Origin: Balneolales bacterium
GTDB taxonomy: Bacteria; Bacteroidota; Rhodothermia; Balneolales; Natronogracilivirgulaceae
Direction: 5' to 3'
Length of the DNA stretch: 8,532 nucleotides
NCBI GenBank assembly: GCA_007127665.1
Contig: SKYY01000155.1
Span: 1 to 8,532 of the forward strand
Part shown: positions 1 through 7,718 of the stretch, in pieces
Numbering within the stretch: the first letter of the stretch is position 1
Layout of the letters: each line of letters starts with the position of its first letter
Notes under the pieces: generated by a model
The model's input: the letters and a program-made list of their open reading frames with translations, nothing else
The model's database searches: none
Told to the model about the DNA's origin: nothing
Translations under genes and position numbers: made by a program

Positions 1-1049
1 CCGGTTTCACGGATCACATCAAGCAGGCCGGGCGCGGGATCCGATGAAAAAGTGAACTCGGGCATCTCATCCGGCACATCTTTCTGAACGACGGTTTTTT
101 CGAAATGGGCACGGGCGGCATCCGCCTTTCCGGAACCGTGGTACATCCGCGTGATGGTCCACGCCAGATCATGCTTCGTGTTGCGGGGATCGTTTTCCAC
201 CCGATCCCTGATTTCCGGAAGCCGGGCGTGATCAATATCCGTTACCAGCTCAAAATACGGGTAAATCAGCTGATCGGGGATGGAAAGCGCCTTACCATAC
301 ATGTCTTCCGGCTTTTCGTCGATGCCGATGTAGTTGTCATAGGATTTGGACATTTTCTGCGTGCCGTCGGTGCCGACAAGCAGCGGCATCATCAGACAAA
401 TCTGCTGCGATTGTCCGAACTCTCTCTGGAGGTGCCTGCCTACAAGCAAATTGAACTTCTGGTCAATGCCACCAAGCTCGATATCCGATTTCAGGTGGAC
501 GGAATCCTGGCCCTGTGCAAGAGGATAAAGAAACTCGTGCAGGGAGATGGTATCGTTGTTCTGGTACCGCTTTGTGAAATCGTCCCGCTCGATCATACGG
601 GCTACGGTGTAGTGGGATGCGAGCCGTATCACATCCTCAAAACTCATGGGAGCCAGCCACTCTGAATTATAAACGATCTCAGTTTTATCAGGATCAAGGA
701 TTTTGGAGGCCTGTTCAAAATAAGAGCGGCCATTTTCGATGATTTCCTCACGGGAGAGGGCGGGACGCGTTTTGTTTGCTCCGGAAGGGTCCCCGATCAT
801 GGCGGTAAAATCGCCGATAATAAGGATGGTATGGTGTCCCAGGTCCTGGAACTGCCTCATTTTACGGAGGATAACGGAGTGTCCCAGATGGAGATCAGGG
901 CGGGTGGGGTCGCAGCCCAGTTTGACTCGAAGCGGGGTTTGCGTTTTATGGGATTCTTCAAGCTTTCGGACCAGCTCATCGTGGGGGACGATCTCAACTG
1001 TCCCTCGTTCAATAATTTCAAGTTGCTCTTTTACAGACGGTATAGACAT
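1..1049 (-). CDS. tyrS: Tyrosyl-tRNA synthetase, TyrZ/TyrS2-like (3' end cut by window edge)
   Basis: Class I aminoacyl-tRNA synthetase that activates tyrosine with ATP and charges tRNA-Tyr in the cytoplasm. The ATG is at 1049, and 349 codons are visible with no stop before the left edge. The class I signatures are plain: HLGH (the HIGH motif) at residues 54-57 inside a G-C-D-P-T-x-P-D-L-H-L-G-H block, and KMSKS at 232-236. The tyrosine-pocket segment Y175-P-L-A-Q179-G-Q-D182, followed by E-L-G-G-I-D-Q around 191-197, identifies TyrRS rather than TrpRS. The segments [10 protein letters not shown] and A-S-x-Y-T-V-A-R-M point to the TyrZ/TyrS2 subfamily rather than the E. coli TyrS type. The missing C-terminus should carry the short S4-like tRNA-binding domain. 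It is the last visible gene of the yqeY-cvpA-tyrS cluster and starts 4 bases after the cvpA stop. No good Shine-Dalgarno is seen. Confidence 0.95.
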   Translation of the reverse strand, partial: MSIPSVKEQLEIIERGTVEIVPHDELVRKLEESHKTQTPLRVKLGCDPTRPDLHLGHSVILRKMRQFQDLGHHTILIIGDFTAMIGDPSGANKTRPALSREEIIENGRSYFEQASKILDPDKTEIVYNSEWLAPMSFEDVIRLASHYTVARMIERDDFTKRYQNNDTISLHEFLYPLAQGQDSVHLKSDIELGGIDQKFNLLVGRHLQREFGQSQQICLMMPLLVGTDGTQKMSKSYDNYIGIDEKPEDMYGKALSIPDQLIYPYFELVTDIDHARLPEIRDRVENDPRNTKHDLAWTITRMYHGSGKADAARAHFEKTVVQKDVPDEMPEFTFSSDPAPGLLDVIRET

Positions 1050-1053
1050 GTTA

Positions 1054-1590
1054 TTAATCACTTACTTCGGGTACGGAAAGATAGCGTTCGACGGACTCAC
1101 GGTAGGGCTTAACACCGGGCAGCACCCTTGCCACGATGTCATAAGAGGCAGGGGCTACCTTAAGCATGGGTTTGTAGAGCAGGGATTCTTTTTGGGTCTC
1201 GCTGCCGGGCAAACCGAACCCTGCTGAAAAAATGAGCACAATGCTCACGATCAGGCTGCTTTTAAGTACTCCGAAAAGAGATCCGAAAATGCGGTTTGGT
1301 ATACTCAGCAGCAGCAGCTGAATGAGTTTGTCAAGAAATACGATGGCGGCATACACGGCAATCTGCGCAGCTATGAAAAGCAGCGCAAAACCAATGTATG
1401 GCAGATAGGCTTCCTGTATGTTGAACAACGAGCCAATGATCGAGCCGGCAAAATTGGCATACTGGAACGCAACGAATATGGCAAGAACAAGACCTACGAT
1501 GCGAAACACTTCCCTGACAAGTCCGTTTCGGAATCCATTCCAGGCAAAAATTGCTACAAAAAGGATGATAACGGCGTCAAAAAGGTTCAT
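1054..1590 (-). CDS. cvpA: CvpA family inner-membrane protein
   Basis: A 178-residue membrane protein of the CvpA (colicin V production) family. Family members sit in the inner membrane and have been linked to colicin V export and, in enteric bacteria, to envelope stress and bile-salt tolerance; the biochemical role is unsettled. Four hydrophobic segments are visible, at about residues 4-19, 30-48, 63-86 and 105-127. Between the third and fourth is the characteristic N99-R100-x-x-G103-x-x-x-G107-x-x-K110 motif. The C-terminal 45 residues are polar and probably soluble. The start ATG (1588-1590) overlaps the yqeY stop as ATGA, which suggests translational coupling, and tyrS follows 4 bases after the stop. 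Family membership rests on topology and the NR..G...G..K motif. No function specific to this organism can be read from the sequence. Confidence 0.88.
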   Translation of the reverse strand: MNLFDAVIILFVAIFAWNGFRNGLVREVFRIVGLVLAIFVAFQYANFAGSIIGSLFNIQEAYLPYIGFALLFIAAQIAVYAAIVFLDKLIQLLLLSIPNRIFGSLFGVLKSSLIVSIVLIFSAGFGLPGSETQKESLLYKPMLKVAPASYDIVARVLPGVKPYRESVERYLSVPEVSD

Positions 1591-2051
1591 TTGGATTCCA
1601 ATAGTTCGCGAACAACCCGGTTGACCACAGCTCCGTCGGCTTTTCCTTTCACTTGAGGCATGAGGGCACCCATGACCTTGCCCATATCCGACGGAGAAGA
1701 AGCCCCGGTTTTGCCGATTATATCAGAAGCAATGGCCCGGACTGCATCCTCAGACATCATTTCAGGGAGGTAGGATTCGATCACTTTGAGTTCATATTCC
1801 TCGGTTTCCTGCAAATCGACTCTTCCCGCTTCCCGATATTGCGAAATGGAATCTTTTCGCTGCTTGGCGGCCTTCATGAGCACCTCCCGGACCTGGCTTT
1901 CGCTGAGGGTGGCGTCGCTGCCCTTCCTCTCACTGATCTCCTTTTCGAGAATCTTTGCCTTCAATGAACGAAGAACCTGAAGACGCGGGGTGTCTTTTGC
2001 CCGCATGGCCTCCTTAAGATCTTGCAGTATTTTTTCGTATGTGCTACTCAT
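1587..2051 (-). CDS. yqeY: GatB/YqeY domain protein
   Basis: A 154-residue cytoplasmic helical protein of the YqeY family, which shares its fold with the C-terminal tRNA-binding domain of GatB in the Asp/Glu-tRNA amidotransferase. A role in tRNA binding or quality control is suspected from the family but unproven. Conserved blocks are an N-terminal M-R-A-K-D-x-x-R-L-x-V-L-R-S-L-K segment (about 16-31), K-Q-R-K-D-S-I-x-x-Y-x-x-A-x-R-x-D-L (63-80), E-x-x-Y-L-P (92-96), and D-M-G-K-V-M-x-x-L-M-P-x-V-K-G-K-A-D-G (122-140). I chose the ATG at 2051 because it gives the family's usual length of about 150 residues and begins at the first conserved helix. An in-frame ATG at 2123 would add 24 residues with no family resemblance. 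It is the first gene of the cluster with cvpA and tyrS. Confidence 0.92.
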   Translation of the reverse strand: MSSTYEKILQDLKEAMRAKDTPRLQVLRSLKAKILEKEISERKGSDATLSESQVREVLMKAAKQRKDSISQYREAGRVDLQETEEYELKVIESYLPEMMSEDAVRAIASDIIGKTGASSPSDMGKVMGALMPQVKGKADGAVVNRVVRELLESK

Positions 2052-2136
2052 AGCTTTGCGGTGTTCGGTTGAAAATTCAAACAAATCGTGGTAACGGCCT
2101 CCCGGGACCGTCTTTTCATCCACTTTTTTCCATCAC

Positions 2137-2156
2137 TGCAAATTAGCCAGTTTGCA
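2137..2156 (-). promoter_or_regulatory. Weak promoter/operator candidate upstream of yqeY
   Basis: A perfect 6-bp inverted repeat, TGCAAA-N8-TTTGCA, lies about 85 bases upstream of the yqeY start, just after the terminator of the preceding operon. On the minus strand its proximal arm forms CTAATTTG, close to the Bacteroidetes -7 element TAnnTTTG. A TTTG sits 15 bases further upstream, in the terminator's U-tract, which is shorter than the usual spacing. A promoter for yqeY-cvpA-tyrS must exist somewhere in 2052-2164, and this is the best candidate I see, but it is weak. The dyad could equally be an operator or chance. Confidence 0.25.
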
Positions 2157-2164
2157 CTAAACAA

Positions 2165-2197
2165 AAAAAGGTTATACAACAGATGCATAACCTTTTT
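2165..2197 (-). terminator. Intrinsic terminator of the rpmB-rpmG-DUF4295 operon
   Basis: A perfect 11-bp inverted repeat, AAAAAGGTTAT (2165-2175) and ATAACCTTTTT (2187-2197), with an 11-base loop. Read on the minus strand, the stem is followed by further T residues (TTGTTT), as expected for a Rho-independent terminator. It begins 22 bases downstream of the DUF4295 gene stop. The stem is A/T-rich with only two G-C pairs, so it may be inefficient and allow readthrough into yqeY. Confidence 0.8.
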
Positions 2198-2219
2198 GAA
2201 AAAAAGAAAAGGGATCAAA

Positions 2220-2390
2220 TCAGGACTTCTGGCGGGAAATGAAATCTTTCACCTGATCCTGCTCCATTGTGGATTCATGGAAGACCACCTTGCCTTTCGC
2301 TGACTTCCTGGAGAGAATGACCTTGGCCATTTTTCTCTGAGTAGCCTTAGCTGCGAGGACCTGTTCCCCGAAAACCTGTTTCTTGGCCAT
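2220..2390 (-). CDS. DUF4295 family small basic protein, probably ribosome-associated
   Basis: A 56-residue lysine-rich protein beginning M-A-K-K and ending K-G-K-V-V-F-H-E-S-T-M-E-Q-D-Q-V-K-D-F. This resembles the DUF4295 family, short proteins of about 50 residues found in Bacteroidota directly downstream of rpmB and rpmG. The ATG is at 2390, 11 bases after the rpmG stop. It is the only gene in the window with a reasonable Shine-Dalgarno-like sequence (AAGGA, 8 bases before ATG, overlapping the rpmG stop). Small size, basic charge and invariant linkage to two large-subunit protein genes suggest a ribosomal or ribosome-associated role. I recall a Bacteroidota-specific large-subunit protein (bL38) being described but cannot confirm that it is this family. 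It is the last gene of the operon, followed by a hairpin terminator. Reading frame and position are certain; the family call rests on end similarity and synteny. Confidence 0.85.
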   Translation of the reverse strand: MAKKQVFGEQVLAAKATQRKMAKVILSRKSAKGKVVFHESTMEQDQVKDFISRQKS

Positions 2391-2401
2391 AACGCTGTTC
2401 C

Positions 2402-2572
2402 TTATTTAATCTCTTTATGGAGGGTGTGTTTACGCAGCTTTGCATTGAATTTCTTCAATTCCAGCCGGTTCGTAGTAGTTCTTCTGTTTTTTGTTGTCAC
2501 ATAGCGGGATGTGCCGGGCGCTTCCGTACACTCGAGAATCACCTGTATGCGGTTTCCTTTTGCCTTCGCCAT
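2402..2572 (-). CDS. rpmG: 50S ribosomal protein bL33, cysteine-poor form
   Basis: A 56-residue bL33 of the 50S subunit. The diagnostic sequence is [12 protein letters not shown] (6-17), then [18 protein letters not shown] (27-43) and the C-terminus K-H-T-L-H-K-E-I-K. The two CxxC zinc-ribbon pairs of the C+ form are absent: only C15 remains and the second pair is N-A-K-L. This is therefore the zinc-independent C- type, usual in Bacteroidota. I chose the ATG at 2572, eight bases after the rpmB stop, because M-A-K-x-K-G-N-R is the family N-terminus. An upstream in-frame TTG would overlap the rpmB stop and add four unconserved residues. It lies in an operon with rpmB and the DUF4295 gene. Confidence 0.97.
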   Translation of the reverse strand: MAKAKGNRIQVILECTEAPGTSRYVTTKNRRTTTNRLELKKFNAKLRKHTLHKEIK

Positions 2573-2580
2573 AACCGATA

Positions 2581-2826
2581 TCAAATATTTTTGTTAAGGG
2601 TGCCTTTTTCGCGGGCCTCTTTCAGAACCGCACTGATACCCTTGCGGTTAATGGTACGCACCGTTTTGGCGGTTACCCGCAATGTGACCCAGCGGTCTTC
2701 CTCCGGGATGTAAAACCGCCTCTTCTGAAGATTCAGCTTAAAGAGGTGCTTGGTTTTGTTGTTCGCCTTGGAGGACCGGTATCCGTTCAGGGCCTTTGTT
2801 CCGAAAATATCGTCTCGCAATGACAT
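2581..2826 (-). CDS. rpmB: 50S ribosomal protein bL28
   Basis: An 81-residue bL28 of the 50S subunit and first gene of the rpmB-rpmG-DUF4295 operon. Recognisable features are the F8-G-T-K-A-L-N-G segment (equivalent to the family's TGKxPxxG), the basic stretch A-N-N-K-T-K (21-26), N-L-Q-K-R-R-F (32-38), and [11 protein letters not shown] (41-51) followed by R-T-I-N-R-K-G (57-63). The N-terminal cysteine seen in some bL28 forms is absent. The family S-H at the SHANNKT position reads S-K here, a minor variation. The ATG at 2826 is the first start in the open frame and fits the family length. A canonical Bacteroidetes-type promoter ends about 40 bases upstream. Confidence 0.96.
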   Translation of the reverse strand: MSLRDDIFGTKALNGYRSSKANNKTKHLFKLNLQKRRFYIPEEDRWVTLRVTAKTVRTINRKGISAVLKEAREKGTLNKNI

Positions 2827-2866
2827 GATTCGCTTTCAATCAAGTGGATTATTTACAGACAGACAC

Positions 2867-2898
2867 CAAATATAGCCTAAAAAATTTCAAAAAACAAA
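2867..2898 (-). promoter_or_regulatory. Bacteroidetes-type promoter of the rpmB operon
   Basis: Read on the minus strand: TTTG (2898-2895), a 20-base spacer, then TATATTTG (2874-2867). This matches the -33/-7 consensus TTTG-N19-21-TAnnTTTG used by the primary sigma factor of Bacteroidota. The predicted start is near 2860, giving a leader of about 34 bases before the rpmB ATG at 2826. It is the strongest promoter match in the window, as expected for ribosomal protein genes. Confidence 0.8.
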
Positions 2899-2899
2899 C

Positions 2900-2924
2900 T
2901 CCGTTATCAGTAAACAATAACGGA
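2900..2924. promoter_or_regulatory. 8-bp palindromic dyad upstream of the rpmB promoter
   Basis: A perfect inverted repeat TCCGTTAT-N9-ATAACGGA, beginning two bases upstream of the rpmB -33 element and about 100 bases upstream of the gyrB promoter. Symmetry, spacing (centre-to-centre 17 bases) and placement suit a dimeric regulator site. It is unlikely to act as an RNA hairpin, because neither predicted transcript includes it. The regulator is unknown. Confidence 0.4.
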
Positions 2925-2949
2925 CAACAGGACAAAAGCCGCTGCATAC

Positions 2950-2984
2950 GGATCCTCGAAACACACGAATTTTTCGCAGGAGCC
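2950..2984. other. Imperfect hairpin in the rpmB/gyrB divergent spacer
   Basis: GG-a-TCCT-CGAAA (2950-2961) pairs with TTTCG-c-AGGA-g-CC (2972-2984). This gives nine pairs with one bulged C, plus two more pairs after a single mismatch, around a 10-base loop. It lies between the two divergent promoters, outside both predicted transcripts. There is no clean U-tract on either side, so it is a poor terminator candidate. It could be an operator or part of an unrecognised small transcript. Confidence 0.35.
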
Positions 2985-3020
2985 ATTTTGTGATCCGGGG
3001 CGATATTTATCATAAGTTGT

Positions 3021-3051
3021 TTTGAAATGACGCGATTAAGGGCTATTTTCC
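3021..3051 (+). promoter_or_regulatory. Candidate gyrB promoter
   Basis: TTTG (3021-3024), 19-base spacer, TATTTTCC (3044-3051). The -33 element and spacing are ideal, while the -7 element matches TAnnTTTG at six of eight positions counting the two free ones. The predicted start near 3058 gives a leader of about 72 bases. A weaker alternative is TTTG at 2987-2990 with a TATCATAA-like element around 3008. No direct evidence of supercoiling-sensitive control is visible. Confidence 0.5.
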
Positions 3052-3064
3052 TGAATTAAATTGG

Positions 3065-5052
<1,988 letters not shown>

Positions 5053-5067
5053 AGACCTTTAATTCTG

Positions 5068-7683
5068 ATGTCCGACAAGATTATAAAAATCAATCTCGAA
5101 GATGAGATGAAGTCCTCCTACATCGATTACTCGATGTCGGTTATTGTATCCCGGGCCCTCCCCGATGTCCGTGACGGACTCAAGCCGGTTCACCGGCGGG
5201 TTCTGTACGGAATGAGCGAACTTGGAATGCTCCACAACCGTGCCTACAAGAAAAGTGCACGTATCGTTGGTGAGGTTCTTGGTAAGTATCACCCGCACGG
5301 TGATTCCGCTGTTTACGACACCATCGTGCGTATGGCGCAGGATTTTTCCATGCGCTACACACTTGTGGACGGACAGGGAAACTTCGGTTCGGTGGATGGG
5401 GATTCCGCAGCGGCCATGCGATATACGGAAGTACGCATGGAGCGCCTGGCCGAGGAGATCCTCTCGGATATCAACAAAAACACGGTCGATTTTCAGCCCA
5501 ACTTTGACGACACACTGACCGAGCCGTCGGTGATGCCGTCCATGGTCCCGAACCTGCTGATCAACGGGGCGTCCGGAATTGCCGTAGGCATGGCCACCAA
5601 CATGCCGCCTCACAACCTTACGGAGGTGGTCAACGGCATCAAGGCCTATATCCAGGACCCGGAAATCGAGATTTCTGACCTGATGAAGCACATAACGGCA
5701 CCTGATTTTCCCACAGGTGGTATTATATATGGATATGACGGTGTCAGGGAAGCCTATGAAACCGGTCGGGGACGCGTAGTTCTGCGCGCGCTGGCTTCCG
5801 TAGAGGAACTGCGTGGCAACAGGGAGCAGATTGTCGTCACTGAGATCCCCTACCAGGTGAACAAGGCCACCCTTATTGAAAAAATCGCATTCCTGGTCCA
5901 GTCGGAAAAAATAACAGACATTACAGATGTTCGGGATGAATCCGACCGTGAGGGCATGCGTATCGTTATCATGCTCAAGCGCGGAGCCGTGCCAAGTGTC
6001 GTACTCAACCAGCTCTACAAGTACACACAGATGCAGCATACCTTCGGTATCATCAACCTGGCCCTGGTAAAAGGCCGGCCGAAGGTGATGAACCTGAAGA
6101 AACTCATCAGGCACTTTGTGGATCACAGGATTGAGGTCATCATCCGCCGCACGCTATACGATCTCGAACAGGCTGAAGCGCGGGCCCATATCCTCGAAGG
6201 ATTGAAAATCGGCGTTGACAACCTTGACGAGGTCATACAGACCATCCGATCCTCCAGCAATGTCCCCGTGGCCAATGAACGGCTGAGAAGACGGTTCGGA
6301 CTGAGCGACTTGCAGGCCAAAGCCATTCTGGACATGCGCCTCCAGAAGCTCACGGCCCTCGAAAGAGATAAAATCGAACTGGAATACAAGGATATCCTTG
6401 AGCAGATCCGCGAATACCGGAAAATACTCACCAGCAGGGATGTTCAGAACAAGATCATTGTGGATGAGCTGGAAGACCTAAACCAGCGATACGGCGACGA
6501 ACGTCGCACTCAGATTGTCTACTCCGCCGAGGACTTCAACATCGAGGATATGATCGCCGATGAAGATGTGGTCGTTACCATATCCAACACCGGGTATATC
6601 AAAAGAACAGCCGTAAGCGGTTACCGCCGGCAAAAAAGAGGCGGAGCCGGAATGAAGGGGGCCACTACCAAGGATGATGAATATGTGGAACACCTTTTTG
6701 TGGCTACAAACCACAACTACATCCTTTTCTTTACAAAAAACGGTAAATGTTACTGGCTCAAAGTGTATGAAATACCCGAAGGAACGCGCCTCAGTCGCGG
6801 ACGGGCCATTGTCAACCTGATCGAAATCGATAAGGACGACAAGGTGCAGGCTTTTGTACCTGTGAAAACGCTCGAAGATGAGAAGTACACCCAAAGCCAT
6901 AACATCATCATGGCAACCGAAAATGGCATCGTCAAGAAAACCAGCCTGGATGCATACAGCCGCCCGCGGAGAAACGGTATCCTGGCCATCAGCGTGGATG
7001 ACGACGACTGCCTGCTCAGCGCAAGCCTGACCGACGGTAAAAGCACCATACTTCTTGGCGCCAGAAACGGACGGGCCATACGTTTCCGGGAAACCGATGT
7101 CCGGCTCATGGGAAGAAATACCCGAGGTGTCCGTGGGATCAACCTGTCCGACAAGAACGACAAGGTCGTTGATATGGTCGTGATCAAGAACACCAATGAC
7201 GCTACCGTTCTTGCAGTCTCCGAACAGGGTTACGGCAAGCGAAGCCTTGTGGAAGATTACAGGGAACAGACGCGCGGCGGAAAGGGAGTAATCACGCTCA
7301 AGATTACGCCAAAAACAGGTAAACTCATTGCGCTCAAAGAGGTTAGCGATAATGACGACCTTATGATCATCACCGAAAAAGGCAAAATCATCCGTATGCA
7401 CAGTAAGGATATCAGGTCCATGGGCCGGAATACCCAGGGTGTGCGAATGATGCGGCTTGGCGGCAACGACCATATCTCCGGAATCACTCGGGTAGTAAGC
7501 GATGATGATGCTGATACTGCAAAAAAGGTCGGTGATAATGGAGAAGAGGTTGATCTTACCGCAAATAGTAAAAATGTGACAGAAAGCGGCCCGGATAATG
7601 ACCCGGACAATGCAGACAAAAAGGGCGGCGATGATGGTTCACAAGGAAAAACCGGTCAGCTTGGATTCGACGAAGATTTTTAA
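5068..7683 (+). CDS. gyrA: DNA gyrase subunit A
   Basis: DNA breakage-reunion and wrapping subunit of gyrase, 871 residues. The N-terminal half has the winged-helix and tower domains, with R118-Y119 in A-A-A-M-R-Y-T-E, where Y119 is the catalytic tyrosine (E. coli Y122). The quinolone-determining region keeps the wild-type residues S80 and D84 (E. coli S83, D87), so no resistance change is visible there. P-D-F-P-T-G-G lies near 214. The C-terminal beta-pinwheel, which wraps DNA, begins with the GyrA box Q522-K-R-G-G-A-G and contains degenerate repeats such as M-G-R-N-T-R-G-V-R and T-R-G-G-K-G. The GyrA box marks this as gyrase rather than topoisomerase IV. The last 60 residues (812-871) are an acidic tail with 18 Asp/Glu against 6 Lys, and it ends G-F-D-E-D-F. 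No clear terminator follows in the 35-base convergent gap. Confidence 0.98.
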   Translation: MSDKIIKINLEDEMKSSYIDYSMSVIVSRALPDVRDGLKPVHRRVLYGMSELGMLHNRAYKKSARIVGEVLGKYHPHGDSAVYDTIVRMAQDFSMRYTLVDGQGNFGSVDGDSAAAMRYTEVRMERLAEEILSDINKNTVDFQPNFDDTLTEPSVMPSMVPNLLINGASGIAVGMATNMPPHNLTEVVNGIKAYIQDPEIEISDLMKHITAPDFPTGGIIYGYDGVREAYETGRGRVVLRALASVEELRGNREQIVVTEIPYQVNKATLIEKIAFLVQSEKITDITDVRDESDREGMRIVIMLKRGAVPSVVLNQLYKYTQMQHTFGIINLALVKGRPKVMNLKKLIRHFVDHRIEVIIRRTLYDLEQAEARAHILEGLKIGVDNLDEVIQTIRSSSNVPVANERLRRRFGLSDLQAKAILDMRLQKLTALERDKIELEYKDILEQIREYRKILTSRDVQNKIIVDELEDLNQRYGDERRTQIVYSAEDFNIEDMIADEDVVVTISNTGYIKRTAVSGYRRQKRGGAGMKGATTKDDEYVEHLFVATNHNYILFFTKNGKCYWLKVYEIPEGTRLSRGRAIVNLIEIDKDDKVQAFVPVKTLEDEKYTQSHNIIMATENGIVKKTSLDAYSRPRRNGILAISVDDDDCLLSASLTDGKSTILLGARNGRAIRFRETDVRLMGRNTRGVRGINLSDKNDKVVDMVVIKNTNDATVLAVSEQGYGKRSLVEDYREQTRGGKGVITLKITPKTGKLIALKEVSDNDDLMIITEKGKIIRMHSKDIRSMGRNTQGVRMMRLGGNDHISGITRVVSDDDADTAKKVGDNGEEVDLTANSKNVTESGPDNDPDNADKKGGDDGSQGKTGQLGFDEDF

Positions 7684-7714
7684 GGGAAATAATATCTAAG
7701 GGCAAAGTAATATC
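7681..7714 (+). repeat. Imperfect tandem duplication at the gyrA stop
   Basis: TAAGGG-AAATAATATC (7681-7696, beginning with the gyrA TAA) is followed directly by TAAGGGCAAAGTAATATC (7697-7714). The copies differ by a two-base insertion and one substitution. Together they fill nearly all of the gap between gyrA and the convergent WYL gene. It looks like a local duplication with no evident function. Confidence 0.5.
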
Positions 7715-7718
7715 AACG

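Noticed and set aside
105..665. Open frame of 186 codons on the plus strand, antisense to tyrS
   Set aside because: The minus strand encodes TyrRS with HIGH and KMSKS motifs throughout this stretch, so the plus frame is a shadow.
2052..2123. 24-codon upstream extension of yqeY from ATG 2123
   Set aside because: The extra residues have no YqeY similarity, and the ATG at 2051 gives the normal family length.
5059..6126. Open frame of 355 codons on the minus strand, antisense to gyrA
   Set aside because: It lies wholly within gyrA, whose protein sequence is unmistakable. Histidine- and valine-rich translation is typical of the shadow of a well-coded gene.
6478..7473. Open frame of 331 codons on the minus strand, antisense to the gyrA C-terminal domain
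   Set aside because: Same reason: a codon-usage shadow of gyrA with no recognisable domain and no promoter.
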